This document shows positions 8,187 through 17,044 of a stretch of 26,838 nucleotides of DNA, one piece after another. Every line of letters starts with the position of its first letter. The stretch's first letter is position 1. Origin of the DNA: GN02-872 sp963518665 (lineage in GTDB: Bacteria > Patescibacteriota > Gracilibacteria > BD1-5 > UBA6164); contig CAUQKR010000011.1 of NCBI GenBank assembly GCA_963518665.1, positions 1 to 26,838 on the forward strand, in the 5' to 3' direction. Under the pieces are notes generated by a model that was not told the DNA's origin, made no database searches, and saw nothing but the letters and a program-made list of their open reading frames with translations. The translations under genes and the position numbers were made by a program.

Positions 8187-8203
8187 AACTTATTTGTTTT
8201 TTT
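8171..8203 (+). terminator. Terminator overlapping the end of the RsbW-like gene
   Basis: Perfect 10-bp stem ACAAATAAGT / ACTTATTTGT around an AAA loop, then a T run. The gene's TAA lies across the end of the stem and the loop. Confidence 0.85.
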
Positions 8204-8253
8204 ATAAAATTTTTTTTCTTTACTTTTGCTTAAAAAAATATAAAATATGAAAA

Positions 8254-8259
8254 TATAAT
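8254..8259 (+). promoter_or_regulatory. Possible -10 box for tsaD
   Basis: Perfect TATAAT 18 bases before the ATG. The matching -35 window (around 8231) is only A/T-rich, so the call is weak. If used, the leader would be very short. Confidence 0.35.
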
Positions 8260-8277
8260 TTTAAATAAAATAAAAAA

Positions 8278-9378
8278 ATGAAAATTTTAGCATTTGAAAC
8301 AAGTTGTGATGATACTTCTATTGCTATTTTTGAAGATTCAGAACTCATAGCAATGGATACAAAATCACAAATAAAAATTCACAATGAAACTGGTTGAGTT
8401 GTTCCAGAAGTTGCAGCAAGAGAACATGCAAATTCTATTTTCGAGGTTTTGGAAAATGTTTTAGAAAAAGCAAATACAAAATTAGAAGAAATTGATTATA
8501 TTTGAGTTACTGTAAATCCTGGACTTTTACCTTCACTTATGACTTGAACAACAGTTGCTTCAACTATTTCACAAGTTTTACAAATTCCTATTTTACCAAT
8601 AAATCATATAGAAGCACATATTTTTTCAAATTTTTTAGAAAGAGAAGAAAGTGATATAACTTTTCCTTTGGCTTGTTTGACAGTTTCTGGTTGACATAAT
8701 GAAATTTATCTTTTAAATTCTATGTGGGAGATGAAAAAAGTTTGAGCAACTTGAGATGATGCAGGTTGAGAAGCTTTTGATAAAGCTGCAAAAATGATGT
8801 GACTTTGATATCCAGGTTGACCAATAATTTCACAATTGGCTAAAGCTTGGGAAGAAAAAAATAATTTCAAACAAGAAAAAAAAGATTTGTTTCCTAGAGT
8901 TTGGCTTGTAAAAAGAGAACATAATTTTTCTTTTTCTGGATTAAAATCAGCAGTAAAAAGAGAAGTTGATGAAAGAGTAGAAAAAAATCTAAAAATTTTA
9001 TCTGAAAATGATACAAAAAATATTTATTTTGAAGAATTATCTGAAAAACAAAAAAAATGACAAATTTTGCTTACAGAAGATGAAAAAATGGAGTTAAGTT
9101 ATGAATTTGAAAATGCAATAACAGAAGTTTTATCTTGGAAACTGGTAAATGCTGCTGAGCAAAATAATTTAAAAACAGTTATGCTTGCAGGTTGAGTAAG
9201 TGCAAATTCCAAACTTAGAGATGAAATATCAAAACTTGCAAAGAAAAAAAATATGAATTTTATTTATCCGAAAAAAAATATTTTTTGTATGGATAATGCT
9301 GCAATGATTTGAATTTTAACTTATTATAGAATAAAATACAAAAAATTTGAACATAAAATTTGAATAGTAAAAATATAA
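8278..9378 (+). CDS. tsaD: tRNA N6-threonylcarbamoyladenosine synthase catalytic subunit TsaD
   Basis: 366 residues, a little above the usual ~340. It starts MKILAFETSCDDTSIAI, the first phosphate motif of the ASKHA fold. The iron-binding 'NHIEAHIFSNF' (two His four apart) follows, then 'LTVSGGHNEIYLL', 'GATGDDAGGEAFDKAAKMMG', 'FSFSGLKSAVKREVDE', 'LAGGVSANSKLR' and the final 'NAAMIGILTYYR'. With TsaB, TsaC and TsaE it makes t6A at position 37 of ANN-decoding tRNAs, which is essential in nearly all bacteria. The extra length lies in a charged insertion at ~235-265 (ILSENDTKNIYFEELSEKQK). It appears as a single gene ending in a bidirectional terminator shared with the convergent 977-residue gene. 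Confidence 0.97.
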
Positions 9379-9408
9379 AAAAATCTCCTTTTTAAGGAGA
9401 TTTTTTGT
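9377..9408. terminator. Bidirectional terminator between tsaD and the 977-residue gene
   Basis: Stem AAAATCTCCTT / AAGGAGATTTT with T runs on both strands, between convergent genes. The minus-strand stop codon (9392-9394) is inside the hairpin. Confidence 0.85.
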
Positions 9409-12325
9409 TTGGTTCTAAAAGTATATTTTTACTTTTTAAATATTTTAAAACTATTTTTGACCAAGCAGAATCAGCTAAAACTCTCTCAAGCCTAGTTAAT
9501 TTGTTTTTTAGACTTCATCTTTCAATTTGTCTAATTATGTGATAAGTATAATCAGAGGAGATTTTTTCTTCCGTGAAAATATTTTTTTCATTTTCTGTAT
9601 CAAATTTTATATTTTTTCAATTTGTTAAGTTTTCTAAAATCTCTTTTTTAGGTAATTTTATATTTCTTTCTTTTGCAATATTTATAAGTTGTTTTAGTTC
9701 AACTTTGCTAAATAAAGATCTTTCATTTTTCATTTTTTCAAAAATATTTTCATTTAAATTTATTCATTCTCATTTGATTTGATACATATCATTTATTTGA
9801 AATTGAACTTCAACCGTACTTCAACCTTTTAATTTTAAAAGTAATTTTAAATCTCTATAACCAGATTTTTCTTTTGGAATGGAAAGTGGTTCTCAAATTT
9901 TATCAGAAATAGAAATATTTGTAATATTTTCATCTTCAGAAGCAATTTTTATAAAATTTATAACCTGAGAAATACTTTCATTTATATCATTTCAAATAAT
10001 TCTTAATCTTATCAAATCTCAAAGTTTATTAAAATTGCCTCCATATTCTCAAATTAATTTAACTAAAGCTCTATCTGGAGATTTATCTGGCCCAAAATCG
10101 GAATTTTCATTTTTTAAAAAATCTTGCATTTTTTCATTTTGTTCTAGTAATGTTTTATCTTGTTTTGCATATTTAAGCATATCAACAAGATGATTTATCC
10201 TAGAACTAAAAAATTTTAAAATTTTTACTAAATGTTGAATTTTATCTAATTCTTTTGAACTTAAATTATTTATATTTTCTGGTAAAATTTTATTATCAAT
10301 AAGTATTTTTAAATAATTCTTCTTTGAAATTTTTGTATTTTCTGGAATTATTCAGGCCTCAGTTAATTCATCAAAATAATTTTTATTTTTTATTTCACTT
10401 TCTCATCTCAAAATAGAAAAACAGTAATCTATAGCATAATCTATATATTTTTTTATAATCTGAATTTTTACATCACTACTCAAATTATTTCATTGTTTTC
10501 AAATTTCTGTTAATCAATTTGGAATATATAAATCTTGAAAACTTCAAATAACTCTTTTTTCTCAATTTATAAGTTCAATTTTTTCTTCATTTAAATTTAT
10601 AAATCATTTTCTAAGTCATTTTGTCAAATCAAAAATTAGAGCATCTATTGTTTTTACAGAAGTATTTCTTGGTTTATTATCCCAACTAAAAATAATTTTT
10701 TCTGAAGGAATAATTTTTTTATCAACCAAGATTTTTGAAATTTTTTCAGCAATTCAGTATTTTTTTTCTTCTATTTTTAAAATATTTTCTGAGTTTACTT
10801 CTAGTCAATTTTCTTTTAAAGTTCTTATTTTTAAAATAAATCTCCACCAATAAATCAAAAAATTTAGATTGTTTATGTCATAAGAAACAAATTTTTTTAT
10901 AGAGCTTCATTCTTGTTTTAAAATTTGTTTTATTTGTTTTTTTATTGTTTCTTTAAAAAGTTTTTTCTCTTCAGTTGATTTATTTATAGTTAAATGTTCT
11001 ACGAAAATATTTATAAGATTTTCTAGATTTTCACTTTTAAATTCTAAAAAATCTGCATATTTCATAATTCAATTTTTTGCAATTATTTTTGAAAAAACAT
11101 ATTCATATTTTTGATCTTCTTCTACATCTTGCCAAGCTTCAAAATCTACTTTTTTAATATTTAGATTTTCTATTCTTTCAGCTTTTGTTGTAGTTTGATT
11201 TATAGATTTTTTTTCTTTTTCCTTTAGACTTTCTATAAGTCAATTATAAAGATTTGCTTTTTTTGTTTTATTATCTTCAAAAATAGCATTTATTAGCTTT
11301 TCAAATTCTTCTAAATAAAAATGATTTCAAACCGCAAAAGTTTTTACAAATTCTTTTATAAAAATTGGATTTATTCTTTTTTCTGGAAATCTTTCAAAAG
11401 CAATATCTTCATGTTTCATAAAAGCAACTCATTCTACAAGCTTCCTTATAATTATTTTTATATTTTTTAGAGGCTCACTATTTAAATCGTGTCCTGATTC
11501 AATCCAAGTTTCAAAAATATAAATCAAATTTTTTACAGCAGTAGGGTAAATTTCTTCAATTTTCTTTGCTATTTCAAAACCTTTGTTTCTTGTAAAATAT
11601 TCTTTTTCTATATTTTTCTTCTTGTTTTTATTGTTTTTCTTTTCTATTTCTTCATCATCTTTTTCTTCTATTTCTCTGTAAAGTTGCCTATACATAGATG
11701 AAAAAATTTTTTCATCTATCAGTTTTTCTCTTTCTTTTGTGAAATCTCATCTTTCATAAAGTTTTGCTTTTATTCTTTGATTTATTTCTTCTTCAAAAAA
11801 TTCTAAGAATTTTATATCTTCTTTTGTACTAAGATAAACATAAGAAATATTTGATAGATCTCTTCTTAAGAAATTTTCTAGTTCACTAAATTTAATTTTT
11901 TCTGAAAATATAAAAATTATATGAGCATACTTTTTGAAAAAATTATTTATTGTATTTCTTACATTTGCTTCAGATTTACTTCCTAATTTATCTATTTCCT
12001 CATTTAGAACTTTAAAAATAATATTTTCATGTAAAGGAAAATATTTTTCCAATTTTGTTTTTAATCTGTCACTTAAAATCTCATTATTTACTTCTGTATA
12101 TTTTTTGAAAAATGAAAAATCATAAGATTTCATATATCTTTCAATTCAATTTTTTAGTAAAATAGTTTGAAGTCTGTCATTAAATTTTTTTGCTTTTTCT
12201 TCATTACCATAAAAAAGTAAATCTCTTATTTTATCTTTAAAAATTTCTTGATTTGTTTTGATGTGAGTATTTTCTAAGTGAGGTAGTTTATTTTTTTGTT
12301 CAAAATTTTTCTCAATATTATCCAT
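9392..12325 (-). CDS. Large protein with a RelA/SpoT-like nucleotidyltransferase domain near the C terminus
   Basis: 977 residues, ATG 12325 to TAA 9392, with UGA = Gly. Most of the protein (~1-735) is helical, charged and Lys/Glu/Ile-rich with no signal peptide or membrane helix, and I recognise no family in it. A very Lys/Glu-rich stretch lies at ~220-237. Residues ~745-850 resemble the RelA/SpoT synthetase fold: 'PDRALVKLIGEYGG', then 'LGDLIRLRII' (Asp770, as in the family's D..G.R), 'SGYRDLKLLLKL' (Tyr823, equal to GYRSLH but with Lys for His) and 'STVEVQFQIN' (Glu839, equal to vEiQiRT). About 120 further residues follow. Such domains make (p)ppGpp, modify tRNA or act as toxins. Whether this one is active is unknown. 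It has its own promoter and no visible antitoxin-like neighbour. Confidence 0.6.
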
Positions 12326-12353
12326 ATATTTTTTATTATTTATATATGATTTT

Positions 12354-12382
12354 ATTTTATCATATTTTCTTTTTTAAATCAA
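12354..12382 (-). promoter_or_regulatory. Promoter of the 977-residue gene
   Basis: On the minus strand, TTGATT (12382-12377) and TAAAAT (12359-12354) with a 17-base spacer, 28 bases before the ATG. The -35 overlaps the T tail of the upstream terminator. Confidence 0.6.
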
Positions 12383-12415
12383 AAAAAGAGAACCTAAATT
12401 CATAGTTTCTCTTTT
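12383..12415 (-). terminator. Terminator after the HIT/regulator unit
   Basis: Stem AAAAGAGAA / TTCTCTTTT enclosing the regulator's stop codon in the loop. Read on the minus strand it ends in a run of seven T. Confidence 0.7.
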
Positions 12416-13032
12416 ATTCTCATTGTGTCTTTTAAAAAAATATTTCATTTCTCAAGTAATAAGTTTTTTACACTTTTATCATTATATTCTAGCCTAGAAA
12501 TAAAGTCTTCTACACTCATAGCTGAAAATCTGATATGTCTACCATAATAAACATCATCTAAAAATTCTGCAAAAGATTCTTTATTAAAATCTCAAATTAT
12601 AAAAATATCTAATCAATTTGTTGGTTGAAAAGCTTTGTATTTTACTCATTTTTCTATTGGAACAAATTTTTTTTCCATACTTGGACGGAGTAAAACAAGC
12701 TCAACTCAATCTATATTTTTAAAATATTCTTTTACTTTGTCTATATGATTATAAGTTCTTATGAAAATATTTGTAAACTCGTCAACTAGCTCAAAATGTG
12801 GATTTATAAAAAAATATTTCTTTTTTAGCTCTGTTTTGTGTTTCAAAATTCATAATTCTGTCAAGCTGTCAAGCTCTCTTTTCACAGAATTTATCTGCTC
12901 ATCTAAGTCTCTAGAAAGTCATCTCATATGAAAAGCTCTTCATCTTCCTGAGGAGTTTTCTAAAAAAAATCTTTCTAATAATTTGGCTCTACATTTTGAA
13001 CCAAAAATTTTTGATAAATCTAAATCTTTCAT
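12394..13032 (-). CDS. Winged-helix regulator with a degenerate nucleotidyltransferase-like domain
   Basis: 212 residues. The N-terminus 'IFGSKCRAKLLERFFLEN' followed by 'FHMRGLSRDLDEQINSVKRE' and 'LDSLTELGILKHKTELKKKY' is a winged-helix DNA-binding domain of the type seen in many CPR and archaeal proteins ('lfgSk.RvklL..F...'). The C-terminal half, with 'VELVLLRPS', 'LDIFIIGDFN' and 'FSAMSVEDFISRLEYNDKSV', follows the usual layout of the nucleotidyltransferase-like domain that accompanies such helices. The GS...DxD catalytic signature is not present, so it is probably a binding or regulatory version. The gene starts 9 bases after the HIT gene and is likely translated from the same message. 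The target is unknown. Confidence 0.6.
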
Positions 13033-13041
13033 TTTTTGATA

Positions 13042-13470
13042 TTAAAATTTTTCTAAATTTTTATGTTGTTCTTCCATAATTTTTTCTAAATCATGAGAAT
13101 ACAAAACTCAAGGTAAATAATGATAATGAATATGTTTTATACTTTTTCATCAGTTTGTTTCTCTTATAAAAGAAAAATAATTTTCTCCTTCAAAGAATTT
13201 TTCTAAAAAATCATAAACTTCATTAAGTTCTTCCAATTCTTCTTTTGTTAAAAATTTTGTATGTTCTATATGTCTAAAAGGAATTAAAAGTAAATGATTT
13301 TTTACTCAATTATAAGGGTAAAGATTTCTTTTTATTTCCCAATATTTAAATTTTTTTATTATTCAGGTATTGTCTACAATATCTTTATTATCTTGACAAA
13401 ATGGGCAGTTTTCTTTTCATAATACTCATAAATCTGCTATTCTTGTCATCCAAATTTGTCTATCTTGCAT
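13042..13470 (-). CDS. HIT-family nucleotide hydrolase/transferase
   Basis: 142 residues. The catalytic triad motif 'IKHIHYHYLPG' (H-x-H-x-H) lies at ~117-127. A Cys pair 'NCPFCQDN' near residue 23 is typical of zinc-binding HIT proteins, and 'NHLLLIPFRHIEH' is the strand plus His that binds the phosphate. HIT enzymes hydrolyse or transfer nucleotidyl groups (for example Ap4A or AMP-lysine); the substrate here is not evident. The gene heads a two-gene minus-strand unit with the winged-helix protein and is divergent from the ATP synthase operon. Confidence 0.88.
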
Positions 13471-13572
13471 TAATATTTTTTATTGTTCTAAAAATTTGTA
13501 TAAATTTACTGATTTTATTTCAAAAATCAAGTAAAAAATAAAAAAATATAAAAATAAAAATTTTTTTAATAT

Positions 13573-13600
13573 TTGCTTTTTTTTATGAAAAGAATATAAT
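13573..13600 (+). promoter_or_regulatory. Promoter of the ATP synthase operon
   Basis: TTGCTT at 13573-13578 and TATAAT at 13595-13600, 16-base spacer. This gives a leader of roughly 115 bases before the ATG at 13722. Confidence 0.55.
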
Positions 13601-13635
13601 TACAAAATTTTTTTAAAAATATTTTTTACTTTCCC

Positions 13636-13657
13636 TTTAAAATAGCTAATTTTAGCT
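13636..13657 (+). promoter_or_regulatory. Conserved leader element and inverted repeat upstream of the ATP operon
   Basis: TTTAAAATAGCTAA (13636-13649) is identical to a 14-mer in the HU promoter. It overlaps a perfect dyad AGCTAA-TT-TTAGCT (13644-13657). It could be a second promoter (TAATTT as -10) or a regulator site; there is no direct evidence for either. Confidence 0.4.
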
Positions 13658-13721
13658 TGATTTTTATAAAAAAATGTTTATACTTCCCGGGCTTAATTTA
13701 TTTATTTTTATAAGAAAGGAT

Positions 13722-15296
13722 ATGACAAGCGAATTACTTTCTATATGAGCAAGTTTGTGAATTTGACTTGCAGCTTTGTGAGTTGCATTTTGACAAGCTT
13801 TCTTTATAAATAGAATAATGATTATTCTATGAAGAAATCCGAAAATGACTCCTTTTTTCTTAACTTTAGCTATTTTGTGAATAGCTTTGGTTGAGTCAGC
13901 AGCCATTTTTTGACTTATAGTAGCTTTACAACTTTTGTCAGCTGAATTTGTAAATCCGTTGGCTTCGATATGAGTTGGACTTGCTATTTGACTAACTTGA
14001 CTTTGAGTTTGAGTTTGAGAAGGTCTTATAGTTGAAGAAGCTTCTAAAAGTATAAATAAAAATCCTGATGACAAAAATAAAATTATGTCATTTATGATTT
14101 TATTTATTGCTTTGGTTGAATCTGTAGCTATTTATGGTATTATTGTTTCTTTTCAAATTTTAGCAGTGAAAGAAATAACTACTTTAGCTTCTCTTTGATC
14201 TTGACTTGCAGTTTGATTAGCATGACTTGGATGAGCAATTTGAATGTGAATGATTTCGAGAAAAGCAATTTGAGTTTATGCTGATTGACAAAATGAAGAT
14301 TTAAAAATGGTAGTTCCATTTGCTATTTTGTGAATAGCTTTAGTTGAAGCAGCAGTGATTTATGGTTTAATAGTTTCTCTTCAAATTATTTCTACTGATT
14401 TGACTAAATGAATATTGGCTTTATGAGCTTGACTTTCAGTTTGATTAGCTGGACTTTGAGTTGCAATTTGACAATGATTACTTGTTTCAAATGCTGTAAA
14501 TAAAATTTGAACTCCTTGAGTTTCTTGAAAAACTTTGATACCAGTTACAGTTCTAGGTGTAGCTTTAATTGAGGCATGAGCAATTTATGGTTTAATTATA
14601 GCTTTTCAGATTTTATCTTCAAAAATATGAATTTGATTGAATGCTATATGAGCTGGTCTAACTATTTGATTAGCTTGATTTGGTACTTGACTTTGACAAG
14701 GTTTTATTTGATACAAAGCAATGGAGGCTATTTCAATAAATAAAGAATTAAAAAATAAAATTATTACTTACTTAGTTTTATTTATAGCTTTAGTCGAATC
14801 TGTAGCTATTTATGGGCTAGTTTTAGCTATAAATATTTTATCAAAAGATACAGATCTTTGAGTTACAACTATTTGAGTTTGAGCTTCAATGTGACTTTCA
14901 GCAATTTGAGTTTGAGTTTGAGCTTCAATTTTGACTTGAAATATTTTAACAAAAATTTCTAAAAGACCAGAATTAACATGATTTTTTGTTACTATTGCTG
15001 TTTTGTGAGTAGCTTTAGTTGAATCTGCTGCTATCTATTGACTTATAGTTTCATTTCAAATCTTATGAATGCCAACTGTTGCTTGATTTAAATGATTGGC
15101 AGCTTGATTATCTATTTGAATGGCTTGACTTTGAGTTTGATTTGCATTATCTCATATAATAGTTTGAGCTTCAGGTGCAATGGAAAGAAATCCTGAAAAT
15201 AAAACAAGATATTTGACTTTTATGATTTTGTTTGTTGCTTTAGTTGAAGTTTTAGCTATTTATGGTTTAATTATAGCTAATCAAATTTTAAAATAA
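13722..15296 (+). CDS. atpE: F-type ATP synthase proteolipid: seven fused c-subunit hairpins
   Basis: 524 residues, one uninterrupted frame when UGA = Gly. It consists of seven c-subunit hairpins at ~1-76, 77-152, 153-227, 228-303, 304-380, 381-454 and 455-524. Each has a Gly-rich first helix ('GLAGLGVAIGQG' type), a polar loop ('GRNPK', 'NKNPDDK', 'ERNPENK' and variants) and a second helix with the ion-carrying Glu in 'ALVES' or 'ALIEA'. The glutamates are residues 58, 133, 209, 284, 359, 434 and 509. An ordinary F-type c subunit is ~80 residues with one hairpin. The product would span the membrane 14 times and form the rotor ring with atpB. A longer in-frame start at 13674 would add 16 untypical residues. 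The 13722 ATG gives the classical N-terminus and has AAGAAAGGAT before it, though at very short spacing. Confidence 0.95.
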
Positions 15297-15327
15297 AAAA
15301 TTTAATTATTATAAAGAAATAATACTT

Positions 15328-16143
15328 ATGGATTTTTTTACACAACTTTTAGGAGTATATAAAGATCATAATTATTTACCTGTTTTAAATTGAACAGCAC
15401 TTGTATTTTTGTTGTTTGTTTTACTTTTTATTTGATTTAAATTTGCAAGAAATTCATGATTTATAGTATTTTTTGAAATGATTTTTGAAAAAGTTTATGA
15501 ATTTTTTGAAGATATTTTAGGTAAAGATGAAAAAAGATGGGTAAAAGTGTATGTTGTTTCTATGTTTTTCTTTATTTTGACGGCAAATTTAGTTGGAGTT
15601 TGAATAGAATTTTTAATTCCAATTTTTGGTCATGATATAGAACATTATATTGTTACACCTACTTCTCATATAAATTTCAATATAGCAATGGCTATAATTT
15701 GAGTTTTAGTTGTACTTTATGAACAATTTAGATTTTTATGAGTTCCTAAAGCTATTTATGAATATTTACCAGTTTTTTGAAAAAATTATATTCCTTATAA
15801 AATGGGAAAATTTCCAAAAATTATAGATATTCCTTTGTTTTTAGTTATAAAAATATTTGATATAATAATTTCAGTATTTTTATGATTACTTGAAATTGTT
15901 TGACATTTTGCTAAAGTTATTTCTTTAGCATTTAGGTTATTTTGAAATATAACTTCAGGTTGAATTCTTTTATGAATGCTTATTGCTTGATTATCAGCTT
16001 TGACAATGAGTTTAATGTGAATTAGTTTTCCTGTTGTTTGACCTGTTATTGTTTATTTCCAAGAACTTTTAGTTTCTTTGATTCAAGCTTTGGTTTTTCC
16101 TTTGCTTATTGCAATTTTTGTAAAAGTAGCTAAAGTTCACTAA
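15328..16143 (+). CDS. atpB: F-type ATP synthase subunit a
   Basis: 271 residues with five to six membrane helices. The essential Arg is in 'SLAFRLFGNITSGG' (~206-219), and the last helices carry 'YFQELLVSLIQALVFPLLIA', matching the family's '.ELLVa.IQAyVFalL'. The subunit forms the two half-channels next to the rotor ring. Here it faces a ring of fused hairpins. It lies 31 bases after the proteolipid gene and 29 before atpF. The middle part, 'KNYIPYKMGKFPKIIDIPLF', between helices is longer than a minimal subunit a. The start is preceded by TT and no Shine-Dalgarno. The sequence alone does not decide between H+ and Na+ coupling. Confidence 0.95.
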
Positions 16144-16172
16144 AAAATTTTATAAAATTATAATTAATAGTT

Positions 16173-16646
16173 ATGGATGATTTAAGTATTTGGAAAGTTC
16201 TAGCTTCACTTATAAATTTTTTGATTGTGTTTTGAGTTTTTAAATATTTTTTATGAGAAAAAATAGTTTTGGCTATAGAAAATAGAAGAAAAAATATTGA
16301 AGCTTCTGATAATGCTGAAATTTTAGCTAAAGAGAAAATTGAACAAAGCCAAAAAGAGGCTGAAGCAATTATCGAAGAAGCAAAAGAAAAAGCTGATGAA
16401 ATACAAGCTATGGCAGAAGATTTATCAAAACAAAATTCAAATAGAATTATTGAAAGAGCTGAACAAGAAGCAAAATATTTACTTGATACAGCTAAAAATC
16501 AAATAGAAAAAGAAAGATTTGATATGGAAAATGAAATGAAAGATAAAATTCTTGATTTATCATTGAAATTAAATTCAAAAATATTTGATAAGGAAACTAC
16601 AAATAAAGATTTTCTTGAAAAAGAATACGATTTATTAACTAAATAA
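16173..16646 (+). CDS. atpF: F-type ATP synthase subunit b
   Basis: 157 residues, the normal length. One N-terminal membrane helix (~8-30, 'VLASLINFLIVFGVFKYFLG') is followed by 'EKIVLAIENRRKNIEASDN', the family's 'kPI...l..R...I...l' segment. A long charged helix then runs to the C-terminus (coiled-coil peripheral stalk). The true start is 96 bases upstream of the standard-code frame because two UGA glycines occur in the membrane helix. It is 6 bases from atpH. Only one b gene is present, so a homodimer is expected. Confidence 0.95.
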
Positions 16647-16652
16647 TCTTTT

Positions 16653-17006
16653 ATGAAAGAATTAAATATAGATAAACTAAAATTATCAGAATTAAAAGAT
16701 TTATTAAAAGAAATGAAATTATATAGAGATTTGAGAAAACAATTATGAGCTAGATGAAAAGCTGTTTATAAAAATTTAAAAAATTGAGAAAATATTTTTG
16801 TAGTAGAATATTTTCCAAAAATTTCTAAAGAGTTGGCTTTTAGTGAATCTAAAAAAATTTTTAAAAAAATTTTTGATTTTGAAGTAGAAGAATCAGAAAT
16901 AATTTTTAAAGAAAAAGAAGAATTAAAATGATGAATTAGAGTTTATTTTAATGATAAAGTTTTAGATTTAAGTTATATAAAAATAGAAAGAGAACTTTCT
17001 AAATAA
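16653..17006 (+). CDS. atpH: Short ATP synthase delta subunit (C-terminal domain type)
   Basis: 117 residues, against ~175-180 for a normal delta subunit. The C-terminal ~70 residues match the delta C-terminal domain: 'FVVEYFPKISKELAFSESKK', 'FEVEESEIIFKEKEELKGGI' and 'RVYFNDKVLDLSYIKIEREL', equal to 'd..liGGi.v.....viD.S...rL..l'. The usual six-helix N-terminal bundle that grips the alpha N-termini is replaced by a ~45-residue basic helical stretch. Position between b and alpha supports the identity. Delta attaches the peripheral stalk to the F1 head. The frame is intact with no sign of a broken start upstream, because atpF ends 6 bases before. Confidence 0.8.
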
Positions 17007-17044
17007 TTTTTATTAAAATATTTAAAATTTAAATATATTTTATT

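Noticed and set aside
13471..13721. A possible small RNA or short gene in the longest gap
   Set aside because: Only A/T-rich promoter-like sequence, the shared 14-mer and one small dyad are seen. No frame with a sensible product and no stable RNA fold by eye.
13664..14074. A 136-residue minus-strand open frame
   Set aside because: Lies opposite the proteolipid gene, and its Ala/Ser/Gln-rich composition is the reverse reading of Gly/Ala/Leu-rich helices.
13722..15296. Seven DNA-level tandem repeats suggesting an assembly artefact
   Set aside because: The hairpins are similar in protein but clearly diverged in DNA and differ at key residues, so a collapsed or expanded repeat in assembly is unlikely.
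16269..16646. Genes such as atpF, tsaD, comM and VanW looking like truncated or frameshifted pseudogenes
   Set aside because: The breaks are all UGA at conserved glycines. With table 25 every frame is full length, so they are not pseudogenes.
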